Positions 56,371 through 64,000 of a DNA stretch of 64,000 nucleotides are shown piece after piece. Each line of letters starts with the position of its first letter. Position 1 is the stretch's first letter. Where the stretch lies: contig JAFRLH010000071.1 of the NCBI GenBank assembly GCA_017431345.1, positions 1 to 64,000 of the forward strand, given 5' to 3'. The notes beneath the pieces were generated by a model. That model was not told the origin of the DNA. It ran no database searches and worked only from the letters and a program-made list of their open reading frames with translations. Position numbers and translations under genes: made by a program. Origin of the DNA: Lachnospiraceae bacterium (GTDB lineage Bacteria > Bacillota > Clostridia > Lachnospirales > Lachnospiraceae).

Positions 56371-57291
56371 ATGAGAGCTGTATTTATGGGGACGCCGGAT
56401 TTTTCCGTGCCTGTACTGAGAGCAATGAAGGAAGGCGGCATTGATATTGCTGCGGTATATACGCAGCCCGACCGCCCGAAGGGCAGGAAAAAAACCCCTG
56501 TGATGTCTCCGGTAAAGGAGGCGGCCCTTTCATACGGGCTGAAAGTCATTCAGCCTGAAAAACTAAGAGAAGAAGCGGTCATCCGTACGCTTGCGGAACT
56601 CGCTCCGGATGTGATCGTCGTGGTCGCTTTCGGGCAGATCCTGCCGAAGGCAGTCCTGGAGATCCCCCCTATGGGGTGTGTGAATGTGCATGCGTCGCTT
56701 CTTCCGGAATACCGGGGGGCAGCCCCTATCCAGCAGTCGATCCTGGACGGGAAAAAAGAGACCGGCGTCACCACGATGCTCATGGATGAAGGCCTGGACA
56801 CGGGCGATATCCTGCTGCAGAAAAAGATAATGATCGCAGAGGATGAGACTGGCGGCAGCCTGTTCGATAAACTGTCTGTACTCGGCGCAGAGCTGCTGAT
56901 GGAGACGCTTGGCGGGCTGGAAGCCGGAACCATCGTTCCGGTCCCGCAGCCGGAAAGCGGATCCTATGTCGGGATGCTGAAGAAGGAGATGGGCCGGATG
57001 GACTTTTCCCAGCCTGCTGCAGTGCTTGAGAGAAGAGTGAGAGGTCTGTATCCCTGGCCCGGCGCCTATACGGAACGAAACGGAAAGAGACTGAAGATCA
57101 CGGGTGCTTCCGTATCTGATGGAAAGGCCGCGCCCGGCAGCATTGCCTGCATGACAAAGGAAGGCTTCGGCATCGGAACGGGAGAAGGGATCCTGATGGT
57201 CAGACAGCTTCAGCCGGAAGGGAAGAAGGAAATGACCGCAGCGGAATATCTGCACGGCTATCCTGTTTCCGAAGGCGAACTGCTTGGCTGA
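56371..57291 (+). CDS. fmt: methionyl-tRNA formyltransferase
   Basis: It formylates initiator Met-tRNA with 10-formyl-THF. The 306-residue protein has MRAVFMGTPDFSVPVL, the catalytic VNVHASLLPEYRGAAPI and GDILLQKKIMI. The start at 56371 follows AAAGGAG. It opens a conserved operon; the usual upstream priA and def genes are not here. Confidence 0.95.
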   Translation: MRAVFMGTPDFSVPVLRAMKEGGIDIAAVYTQPDRPKGRKKTPVMSPVKEAALSYGLKVIQPEKLREEAVIRTLAELAPDVIVVVAFGQILPKAVLEIPPMGCVNVHASLLPEYRGAAPIQQSILDGKKETGVTTMLMDEGLDTGDILLQKKIMIAEDETGGSLFDKLSVLGAELLMETLGGLEAGTIVPVPQPESGSYVGMLKKEMGRMDFSQPAAVLERRVRGLYPWPGAYTERNGKRLKITGASVSDGKAAPGSIACMTKEGFGIGTGEGILMVRQLQPEGKKEMTAAEYLHGYPVSEGELLG

Positions 57292-57327
57292 CAATGCTTG
57301 TCAGTATATTAAGGAAAGGAGCGTTTT

Positions 57328-58032
57328 ATGGGTTACTATTACGGGTACGGTATTGACTGGACATATATCCTGGTGATCATCGGCGCGGTAATATCAATGA
57401 TCGCGTCCTCCAGGGTAAATTCGGAATTCAGAAAGTATTCGCGTGTCGCAAGCCGGAGCGGACTTACAGGCGCACAGGCTGCGATGGAGCTCCTTCATTC
57501 GCAGGGGATCTATGATGTGAGCGTGCAGCACATTGCAGGAAATCTGACGGATCATTTTGACCCGCGGAACAAGACGGTCAGTCTCTCGGATCTGGTCTAT
57601 AATTCGACGAGCCTTGCTGCGATCGGTGTTGCAGCGCATGAATGCGGACACGCCATGCAGCACGCGAAAGGCTATGCGCCGCTCGCGATCAGAAGCGCGC
57701 TGGTGCCGGTCGCAAATATCGGTTCAACGCTTTCCTGGCCGCTCATCATTATCGGACTGCTGATCGGAGGATCTCCCAGTACCTTCTTTATTAAGCTGGG
57801 AATCATTTTCTTCATGGGCGCTCTTTTGTTCCAGATCGTTACGCTGCCGGTCGAGTTCAACGCTTCCGCCCGTGCACTCCGCCTTCTGCAGTCCACAGGC
57901 CTGATGGCACAGGATGAAGTGACGGGTTCCAGAAAAGTCCTGAAGGCGGCGGCGCTCACTTATGTGGCTGCGGTTGCCGCTTCGATCCTGCAGCTGATAA
58001 GACTGCTTGCCATTGCGAACCGCAGGAGATAG
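57328..58032 (+). CDS. membrane zinc metallopeptidase (Zn_peptidase_2/YugP family)
   Basis: The 234-residue protein has the HECGH motif (VAAHECGHAMQHA) with an N-terminal helix and two or three more predicted helices after residue 120. The family is membrane-bound with unknown substrates; a housekeeping role in membrane protein turnover is inferred. It sits between fmt and rsmB, 2 bp from rsmB. AAAGGAG precedes the ATG. Confidence 0.92.
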   Translation: MGYYYGYGIDWTYILVIIGAVISMIASSRVNSEFRKYSRVASRSGLTGAQAAMELLHSQGIYDVSVQHIAGNLTDHFDPRNKTVSLSDLVYNSTSLAAIGVAAHECGHAMQHAKGYAPLAIRSALVPVANIGSTLSWPLIIIGLLIGGSPSTFFIKLGIIFFMGALLFQIVTLPVEFNASARALRLLQSTGLMAQDEVTGSRKVLKAAALTYVAAVAASILQLIRLLAIANRRR

Positions 58033-58034
58033 CT

Positions 58035-59351
58035 ATGATTACTGCCAGAGATGCAGCGCTTTCGATCCTTGTGAAAATGGAGGAGGGAGAGAAGATCGGA
58101 GATCTTCTGAACGCCCTCCCGGATGCGCATCCCGCTTTTAAAAACGAAGACATCAGGCTTGTCAGAAGGCTGGTCAAAGGGACAAAAGAGGAACAGCTTT
58201 ATCTGGACTATCTGATCGATCAGGTCTCAAAGCTTCCGGCAGAACGCATGAAACCCGTGATCCGGAATGCCCTGCGCATGGGCTTTTACCAGAAAGCGTT
58301 CATGGACCGGGTCCCTCCCCGCGCGGCCATTTATGAAACCGTAGCATCCGTCAAAAAGACCAGGCAGAAAAGCCTGGCGGGTTTTGTCAACGGTGTGCTG
58401 CGTTCCGCTTACAGAAAGACCGACTGGGCACCGGTTCCGGAATATATTAAGCTCGGCCTTCCCGAATGGATGATGAAGCTGTTCGTGAAGGAGTTCGGAG
58501 AAGAGAATACTGCGAAGATGGCAGCCGCTTTTAAAGGCCCTCAGAAAGTGTATATCCGTTTCAGGGGAGATGCTTCGCTTGACGGAAAACGCATTGAGAT
58601 CCTGAAAGCCTGCGGGGTGGATGCGGAGAAAGCTTCCTTCCCGGAAAGAGCCTGGTCTATTTCGGGAAGTGACGATATCCGGCGTATCCCCCTGTTTGCC
58701 GCGGGAGAGATGACGGTGCAGGACATTTCTTCCATGCTGGTCGGCTATCTTGCCGGAAAGCTGGGCGGAGAGACCGTGCTGGATGTATGCGCGGCACCGG
58801 GCGGCAAAAGCCTTTTTGCAGCGGATGTCCTGCCGGATGCGATGGTGCTGTCCTGCGATAAATCTGACAGAAAGTGCGCGCTGATTTCGGAAAATACGGC
58901 GCGCGCCGGGGCGCCGAATATCAAAGTCATCTGCCAGGACGCGGCTGCTTTCGTCCCGGAATGGGAGGAAGCCATGGATATCGTGATCGCAGATCTTCCC
59001 TGCTCCGGCCTTGGCGTGCTCGGCAGGAAACCGGATATCAAATATAATGCTTCCCCCTCGGAGATCGCACAGCTGGCAAAGCTGCAGCGGGAGATCCTGG
59101 ATAATGTCAGGAAATATGTCAGGCCGGGCGGGGTGCTGATCTACAGTACATGCACCGTAACGAAGGAAGAGAACGAAGGAGGAAGGGACTATATCCTGTC
59201 GCATTCTTCTCTCGTTCCCGAAGATATCACACCGCTTCTTCCGGAGGTGCTGCAGTCCCGGGAGACCGCCCGCGAGGGATATATCAGGACGCTGCCGGGG
59301 ATCGATCCCTGCGACGGATTTTTTATTTCGGTATTCAGAAAGAAGATATGA
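58035..59351 (+). CDS. rsmB: 16S rRNA m5C967 methyltransferase
   Basis: The 438-residue protein has an N-terminal NusB-like RNA-binding domain (about 1-140) and a SAM methyltransferase domain with VCAAPGGKSLF, ADLPCSGLGVLG and YSTCTVTKEENE. It methylates 16S C967. Overlaps rlmN (ATGA). Confidence 0.95.
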   Translation: MITARDAALSILVKMEEGEKIGDLLNALPDAHPAFKNEDIRLVRRLVKGTKEEQLYLDYLIDQVSKLPAERMKPVIRNALRMGFYQKAFMDRVPPRAAIYETVASVKKTRQKSLAGFVNGVLRSAYRKTDWAPVPEYIKLGLPEWMMKLFVKEFGEENTAKMAAAFKGPQKVYIRFRGDASLDGKRIEILKACGVDAEKASFPERAWSISGSDDIRRIPLFAAGEMTVQDISSMLVGYLAGKLGGETVLDVCAAPGGKSLFAADVLPDAMVLSCDKSDRKCALISENTARAGAPNIKVICQDAAAFVPEWEEAMDIVIADLPCSGLGVLGRKPDIKYNASPSEIAQLAKLQREILDNVRKYVRPGGVLIYSTCTVTKEENEGGRDYILSHSSLVPEDITPLLPEVLQSRETAREGYIRTLPGIDPCDGFFISVFRKKI

Positions 59352-60415
59352 TGGAGAAGGACAGGATTACCCCGGCAGAGGGGAAAACGGATATTGCGTC
59401 GCTTTATGAACCGGAGATCAGGGACCTGCTCTCCGAGGCAGGTGAGCCTGCCTACAGAGCGGGACAGATCTATAAGTGGATCCACGAAAAAAGAGCGGTC
59501 TCGTTTGATGAGATGACAAATATACCGGCATCCCTGCGCGGGAAACTGAAGGCGACCGCATGGCTTCCGGATCCTGCCGCGGCGGCCCGCCAGATCTCGA
59601 AAACGGACGGTACACAGAAATTCGCGTTCAGGATGCGGGACGGACAGATCATTGAAAGCGTATTCATGCCGTATAAACACGGCAATTCCGTATGTGTTTC
59701 CTCCCAGGCCGGCTGCCGGATGGGCTGCCATTTCTGCGCTTCGACGATCGGCGGACTGATCAGGAACCTGACCGCTTCGGAGATCCTGGCCCAGGTATAC
59801 AGCATTGAACGGATCACCGAAGAAAGAGTGAGCAATGTTGTGGTCATGGGGACCGGAGAACCGCTCGACAACTATGAGCAGGTCGTCCGTTTTATCAGGA
59901 TCATGTCCGATGAAGCGGCAGGGGGGATCAGTCAGCGGGCGATTACCGTATCGACATGCGGGCTCGTACCGATGATCGACCGTCTTGCGGAGGAAAAACT
60001 GCAGATCACACTTGCGCTTTCGCTGCATGCGCCGGAGGATGCACTGCGGCGTACCATGATGCCGGTCGCGCACAGATATACCATAGCAGAGACGATCGCG
60101 GCTTGTGACAGATACTTTGATGCTACGGGGAGAAGAGTCAGCTATGAATATGCGCTGATAGCCGGTGTCAATGATACGCCGGAGAGCGCAGACCGGCTGA
60201 TCAGGCTTTTAGCCGGGAAAAACTGTCATGTCAATCTGATCCCTGTGAACCCTGTCAGGGAAAGAAATTACCGAAGAAGCAGCCGGGCGCACGCGGAGGA
60301 TTTTAAAATTCGACTTGAAAAGTCCGGAATTAATGCTACTATTAGGAGAGGTATGGGCGCTGATATTGACAGCGCCTGCGGCCAGTTAAGAAGAAGATTT
60401 CAGGAAAAAGCATAG
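59348..60415 (+). CDS. rlmN: dual-specificity RNA methyltransferase RlmN
   Basis: This radical SAM enzyme methylates A2503 of 23S rRNA and A37 of tRNAs at C2. The 355-residue protein has the cluster motif CRMGCHFC, GTGEPLDNY and a C-terminal region with DSACGQL. The start at 59348 overlaps the rsmB stop. It lies 16 bp before prpC. Confidence 0.95.
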   Translation: MMEKDRITPAEGKTDIASLYEPEIRDLLSEAGEPAYRAGQIYKWIHEKRAVSFDEMTNIPASLRGKLKATAWLPDPAAAARQISKTDGTQKFAFRMRDGQIIESVFMPYKHGNSVCVSSQAGCRMGCHFCASTIGGLIRNLTASEILAQVYSIERITEERVSNVVVMGTGEPLDNYEQVVRFIRIMSDEAAGGISQRAITVSTCGLVPMIDRLAEEKLQITLALSLHAPEDALRRTMMPVAHRYTIAETIAACDRYFDATGRRVSYEYALIAGVNDTPESADRLIRLLAGKNCHVNLIPVNPVRERNYRRSSRAHAEDFKIRLEKSGINATIRRGMGADIDSACGQLRRRFQEKA

Positions 60416-60431
60416 GAAGGGAGGGAGAACT

Positions 60432-61175
60432 GTGAAGAGCTGTGCACTGACCGATGTCGGTCAGATCAGAAAGAATAATCAGGATTTTGTATTCGCACAG
60501 GATACACCGCTCGGCAGTCTCCCGAATTTCTATATGGTCGCCGACGGGATGGGCGGACACCAGGGCGGCGGATTCGCCTCGCGCTATACAGTGGAGCGGA
60601 TGGTCGAACTGATCAGGGCTGACGACGGAGGCGATCCGATCCCTGCATTCAGCAAAGCGATCCAGGAAGTCAACAGGGAACTCTATCAGAAAGCCTGCGC
60701 CTTCGATGATCTTCACGGCATGGGCACGACGCTTGTCTGTGCGGTCATCGATGACGGGATCCTATATGTGGCAAATATCGGCGACAGCCGCCTGTATATG
60801 ATCGGCGGGGAGATCAGACAGATCACCAAAGATCATTCCTGGGTCGAGGAAATGGTCGCAAAGGGAAGGATAGAGCGGGACAGTGAACTGTTCATCCAGA
60901 ATAAGAATGTGATTACCAGGGCAGTAGGGGTAAGAAATTCCGTAACCGCTGATTTTTTTGAAATAACCCTTACGCCCGGGAGCAGGATCCTGCTGTGTTC
61001 CGACGGACTGTCGAACATGGTGGATGACGAAGAGATCAGGCAGATCGTTAATGAGAGCGGCACATGTCAGGAAGCAGTCCTGATGCTTCTGCAGGAGGGT
61101 AATCGCCGCGGGGGACAGGATAATATTTCCATAGTGGTGGTAGACCCTGAAACGGGAGATGAAAAAACATGCTGA
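60432..61175 (+). CDS. prpC: PP2C-family protein serine/threonine phosphatase
   Basis: It dephosphorylates targets of the adjacent PASTA kinase. The 247-residue protein has the metal-binding motifs VADGMGGHQGGG, GDSRLYMI, CSDGLSNMVDD and GGQDNISIVVV. A GTG start at 60432 follows GGGAGAAC. It overlaps the kinase gene by 7 bp. Confidence 0.95.
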   Translation: MKSCALTDVGQIRKNNQDFVFAQDTPLGSLPNFYMVADGMGGHQGGGFASRYTVERMVELIRADDGGDPIPAFSKAIQEVNRELYQKACAFDDLHGMGTTLVCAVIDDGILYVANIGDSRLYMIGGEIRQITKDHSWVEEMVAKGRIERDSELFIQNKNVITRAVGVRNSVTADFFEITLTPGSRILLCSDGLSNMVDDEEIRQIVNESGTCQEAVLMLLQEGNRRGGQDNISIVVVDPETGDEKTC

Positions 61176-63388
61176 GAGCCGGAACATTTTTAGGAAACAG
61201 ATATGAGATCATAAGCCGCATAGGCTCGGGCGGAATGTCTGATGTATACAAGGCAACGGACTTGAAGCTCAACCGTGCGGTCGCGATAAAAGTACTGAAG
61301 TCGGAATACTCCAACGAGAAGAATTTCGTAAGCAAGTTCCGCATGGAAGCCCAGTCCGCTGCAGGACTCGCGCATCCGAACATCGTCAATGTCTACGATG
61401 TCGGCGAGGACAGAGGCGTTCATTATATTGTAATGGAACTGGTGGAAGGGATCACCCTGAAAAAATACATTGAACGCAAGAAAAAACTCGAGATCAGGGA
61501 ATCCATTGAAGTAGCCATGCAGGTCGCAAGAGGAATCGAGGCGGCGCACAAGCAGCACATTATTCACAGAGATATCAAGCCGCAGAACATCATGATTTCC
61601 AGAGACGGCAAGGTGAAAGTCACCGACTTTGGTATTGCAAGGGCTTCTTCCTCGCAGACCATCAGCTCCAACACGATGGGCAGCGTCCATTATATTTCCC
61701 CGGAACAGGCAAGAGGCGGATACTGCGACGAGCGGAGCGACATTTACTCGCTGGGCATCACGCTTTATGAGATGCTTACCGGCAGAGTGCCGTTTGAAGG
61801 AGAGTCCACGGTCTCGGTTGCACTCCTGCATATCCAGGGAGAAATGGTGCCGCCGAGGGAATACGAGCCGCTGATCCCCGTGAGCCTTGAAAAGATCATC
61901 CTGAAATGCACCCAGAAAAAGCCGGAACTCAGGTATTCTTCAGCTACGGAACTGATCAGCGACCTTAAGAAATCCCTGACCATGCCGAATGAAGACTTTG
62001 TGCGCATCGCATCGCTCACCAGTTCTTCTCCGACCATGGTCTTCTCGGGAGACGACAAGGAAGAGATCGAAAGGCAGAGGAACGTCCGTGCCGGCGCCTA
62101 TAAAAAAGATTACGGCATGGATGATACTGCCGATTATGACAACGATGACCGCATGCCCAGACGCGAAAGGACCTATGTATCCGACCGCGACAGGACGCAC
62201 AGACGTTATAATGATTATGACGACGATGAGTATTCCTACAGCGGATATACCGGCAGGGATTCGGGAATGGAGAGAGTCATTACCGGCATTTCGATCGTTG
62301 TCGCGCTTATTATTGTGATCATCGTGGCGGTATTTGCCCTGCGGGGATGCGGATCGGATATGGCGTTCCTTCCGGATGATACCTCTGCTGCTGAAAGCAC
62401 AGGAACGGAAGTGTCGACCCAGGGGGATGAGGACGCGCAGCAGGTCGCCATGAAGAATCTTCTGGGCATGACGCAGCGGAATGCGGTGAAGACGCTCGAG
62501 GATATGGGACTGGAAGCAAATGTGGAGACCGGACCGTCGGATGATTACAAAGAGGGGCAGGTCTTTGAGCAGGAATACAGGGAAGGTGAGATGATCGATC
62601 CCGGCACTGTCGTTACGATCAAGGTCAGCACGGGTGTGGAGGCCATTACGATTCCCACGAATATCCTGGGCTCGAGCGAAGCCAATGCAAGATCCATCCT
62701 GGAAAGCCTCGGGTTCCGGGTGGCCGGTAAGACACGGAGCGAGAACAGTGATTCGATCGAGGAAGGCATGGTGATCAATACGGATCCTTCCGCCGGATCT
62801 GCAGCTTCAAAGGGCGCCTCTGTTACCCTGATCATTTCGGAAGGACCTGCAGTCAAGGAAGTAAAAGTGCCCGATATTACCGGACTTTCGGAATCAAAAG
62901 CAGTTGAACGGCTGGAGGACAATGATCTGAAGGCCGGCAAGATCAGCTATGAAGCCAGTGACAGCGTTTCCAAGGGAATGGTCATCAGACAGGATCCGGA
63001 AGCGGGCGAAAAGGTCGAAGAGAACACATCGGTTTCGTTCACGGTCAGCAGCGGTTCTGAGCAGGTCGAGGTTCCGAATCTGATTTACATGAGCCTTTCC
63101 GAAGCGAAGTCCGCGCTTTCAGAAGCAGGCCTTGATGTCGGTGATGTAGACGAGGACTACAGTGAAGAAAGCGACAGGGATGTCGTGATCAGCCAGAGCA
63201 AAAAGGGCGGATCCAAAGTCAAAAAGGGAAGCAGCATCGATATTGTGATCGGAAAGGGACCGAAACCGACCACGGCGGCAGCGACGGAGGAGCCGGAAAC
63301 GCCGGAAATGTTCGAAGACGGCGGCGATCCGGATGAATATGAGAATGAACCCGAACCGCAGCCCGCAGATGACGAAGTCATATCATGA
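61169..63388 (+). CDS. prkC: PASTA-domain serine/threonine kinase
   Basis: This membrane kinase senses muropeptides and regulates wall growth and translation. The 739-residue protein has a kinase domain (about 10-270) with the Gly-rich loop IGSGGMSDVYKA, HRDIKPQN and VTDFGIAR, a juxtamembrane acidic/Arg-rich stretch, one transmembrane helix (about 370-392), and four PASTA repeats (about 430-710). The C-terminal tail is acidic and threonine-rich (KPTTAAATEEPETPE). It overlaps prpC and rsgA. Confidence 0.96.
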   Translation: MLRAGTFLGNRYEIISRIGSGGMSDVYKATDLKLNRAVAIKVLKSEYSNEKNFVSKFRMEAQSAAGLAHPNIVNVYDVGEDRGVHYIVMELVEGITLKKYIERKKKLEIRESIEVAMQVARGIEAAHKQHIIHRDIKPQNIMISRDGKVKVTDFGIARASSSQTISSNTMGSVHYISPEQARGGYCDERSDIYSLGITLYEMLTGRVPFEGESTVSVALLHIQGEMVPPREYEPLIPVSLEKIILKCTQKKPELRYSSATELISDLKKSLTMPNEDFVRIASLTSSSPTMVFSGDDKEEIERQRNVRAGAYKKDYGMDDTADYDNDDRMPRRERTYVSDRDRTHRRYNDYDDDEYSYSGYTGRDSGMERVITGISIVVALIIVIIVAVFALRGCGSDMAFLPDDTSAAESTGTEVSTQGDEDAQQVAMKNLLGMTQRNAVKTLEDMGLEANVETGPSDDYKEGQVFEQEYREGEMIDPGTVVTIKVSTGVEAITIPTNILGSSEANARSILESLGFRVAGKTRSENSDSIEEGMVINTDPSAGSAASKGASVTLIISEGPAVKEVKVPDITGLSESKAVERLEDNDLKAGKISYEASDSVSKGMVIRQDPEAGEKVEENTSVSFTVSSGSEQVEVPNLIYMSLSEAKSALSEAGLDVGDVDEDYSEESDRDVVISQSKKGGSKVKKGSSIDIVIGKGPKPTTAAATEEPETPEMFEDGGDPDEYENEPEPQPADDEVIS

Positions 63389-64000
63389 CGGGCGAAGGAA
63401 CGATCATCCGCGGCGTCGGCGGATTCTATTATATCCATGACGGAAAAGATGTATATGAATGCAGGGCCAGAGGCATTTTCAGGAACAGGAATGAAAAGCC
63501 TCTGGTAGGCGATAAAGTTGTATTTGATATCACTGATGCAGCGGATCTTAAAGGGAATGTGGTCAGTATCGCAGACAGAAAGAACTCCCTGATAAGACCC
63601 GCTGTTGCAAATGTAGACCGGGTGATGGTGGTCTTCGCGGTATCCGCGCCGGCGCCGAATCTGAACCTGCTGGACCGTTTTCTCATCATGATGAAAAAGC
63701 GGGGGATCCCGGTCGTGATCCTGTGGAACAAATGCGATCTTCTCCCGGACGAAAAAAGTGCTGTCTTTGAAGAGATCTACAGGAACAGCGGACATGACAT
63801 GTACCGGATCTCTGCAGGAAGCGGGAACGGTGTTGAGAAAGTCCGGGAACTGCTGAAGGATTCCGTGACCGTCCTGGCCGGTCCTTCCGGCGTAGGAAAG
63901 AGCACACTGATCAACCGGATCTGTCCGGAAGCGGAGATGATGACAGGAGGCCTCAGCCGCAAAAATATGCGGGGGAGGCATACGACAAGACATACCGAGC
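63385..64000 (+). CDS. rsgA: ribosome small subunit-dependent GTPase RsgA, partial
   Basis: This GTPase matures the 30S subunit. The visible 205 residues hold an N-terminal OB fold (EGTIIRGVGGFYYIHDG, VGDKVVFDI) and a circularly permuted GTPase domain with LWNKCDLLP (G4), then GPSGVGKSTLINR (G1). The zinc-finger end lies beyond the window. The ATG overlaps the prkC stop (ATGA). Confidence 0.95.
   Translation, partial: MTGEGTIIRGVGGFYYIHDGKDVYECRARGIFRNRNEKPLVGDKVVFDITDAADLKGNVVSIADRKNSLIRPAVANVDRVMVVFAVSAPAPNLNLLDRFLIMMKKRGIPVVILWNKCDLLPDEKSAVFEEIYRNSGHDMYRISAGSGNGVEKVRELLKDSVTVLAGPSGVGKSTLINRICPEAEMMTGGLSRKNMRGRHTTRHTE

Overview
The window looks like a chromosome segment of a Gram-positive clostridial bacterium, most likely a gut or rumen Lachnospiraceae. 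The grounds are the type III glutamine synthetase, the fmt-rsmB-rlmN-prpC-prkC-rsgA block, the nusB-xseA-xseB-ispA-dxs-tlyA-nadK-recN block, strong AAGGAGG-type ribosome sites, promoters close to TTGACA-N17-TATAAT, and a cellobiose/beta-glucan catabolic locus. No rRNA, tRNA, CRISPR array or prophage was recognised.

Layout. (1) 0.2-7.5 kb and 13.0-19.2 kb hold a glutamine-centred island: glutamine synthetase (glnN), then the glutamine amidotransferases asnB, glmS, guaA, pyrG and carAB. glnN and pyrG have nearly the same promoter and leader, with a long hairpin terminator just upstream of the ribosome site. (2) 7.6-12.9 kb is an accessory insert that splits this island. It holds an Rpn-type nuclease, a toxin remnant, an ST7-like TPR protein, a secreted Ig-like protein, a LysR fragment fused head-to-head to a sugar permease fragment, and small membrane proteins. 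Dispersed repeats lie at its edges. (3) 19.4-20.6 kb is dapL, bracketed by inverted copies of a repeat. (4) 20.8-33.6 kb is a beta-glucan/cello-oligosaccharide locus: GH5, a GPH symporter, an AraC regulator, an ABC importer without ATPase, a GH3, a LacI regulator and a divergent GH94 cellobiose phosphorylase. LacI-type operators lie between lacI and the GH94. (5) 33.7-37.1 kb holds a polysaccharide deacetylase, a MATE pump and a glycosyltransferase. (6) 37.3-45.9 kb is a housekeeping run from asp23 and nusB through isoprenoid genes to recN. (7) 46-56.2 kb holds uraA-upp, trpS, an NSS transporter, a candidate structured RNA, a 47-residue protein followed by a zinc-ribbon TPR membrane protein, an rRNA methyltransferase, an XRE regulator and purA. 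(8) 56.4-64 kb is the fmt to rsgA operon; rsgA is cut by the window end.

How the genes work together. GlnN makes glutamine, and the island's other enzymes pass its amide nitrogen to asparagine, glucosamine-6-P, GMP, CTP and carbamoyl phosphate. The carbohydrate locus would import beta-glucosides and split them by phosphorolysis (GH94) or hydrolysis (GH3, GH5). The 37-46 kb and 56-64 kb blocks are translation, isoprenoid, DNA-repair and Ser/Thr kinase signalling genes in tightly overlapping operons.

Most worth a second look: the shared glnN/pyrG attenuator cassette, a 170-nt candidate structured RNA closed by a perfect 10-bp stem (51011-51180), a 49-bp element shared by the accessory island and the XRE/purA promoter region, and the double-truncation junction near 11.28 kb.
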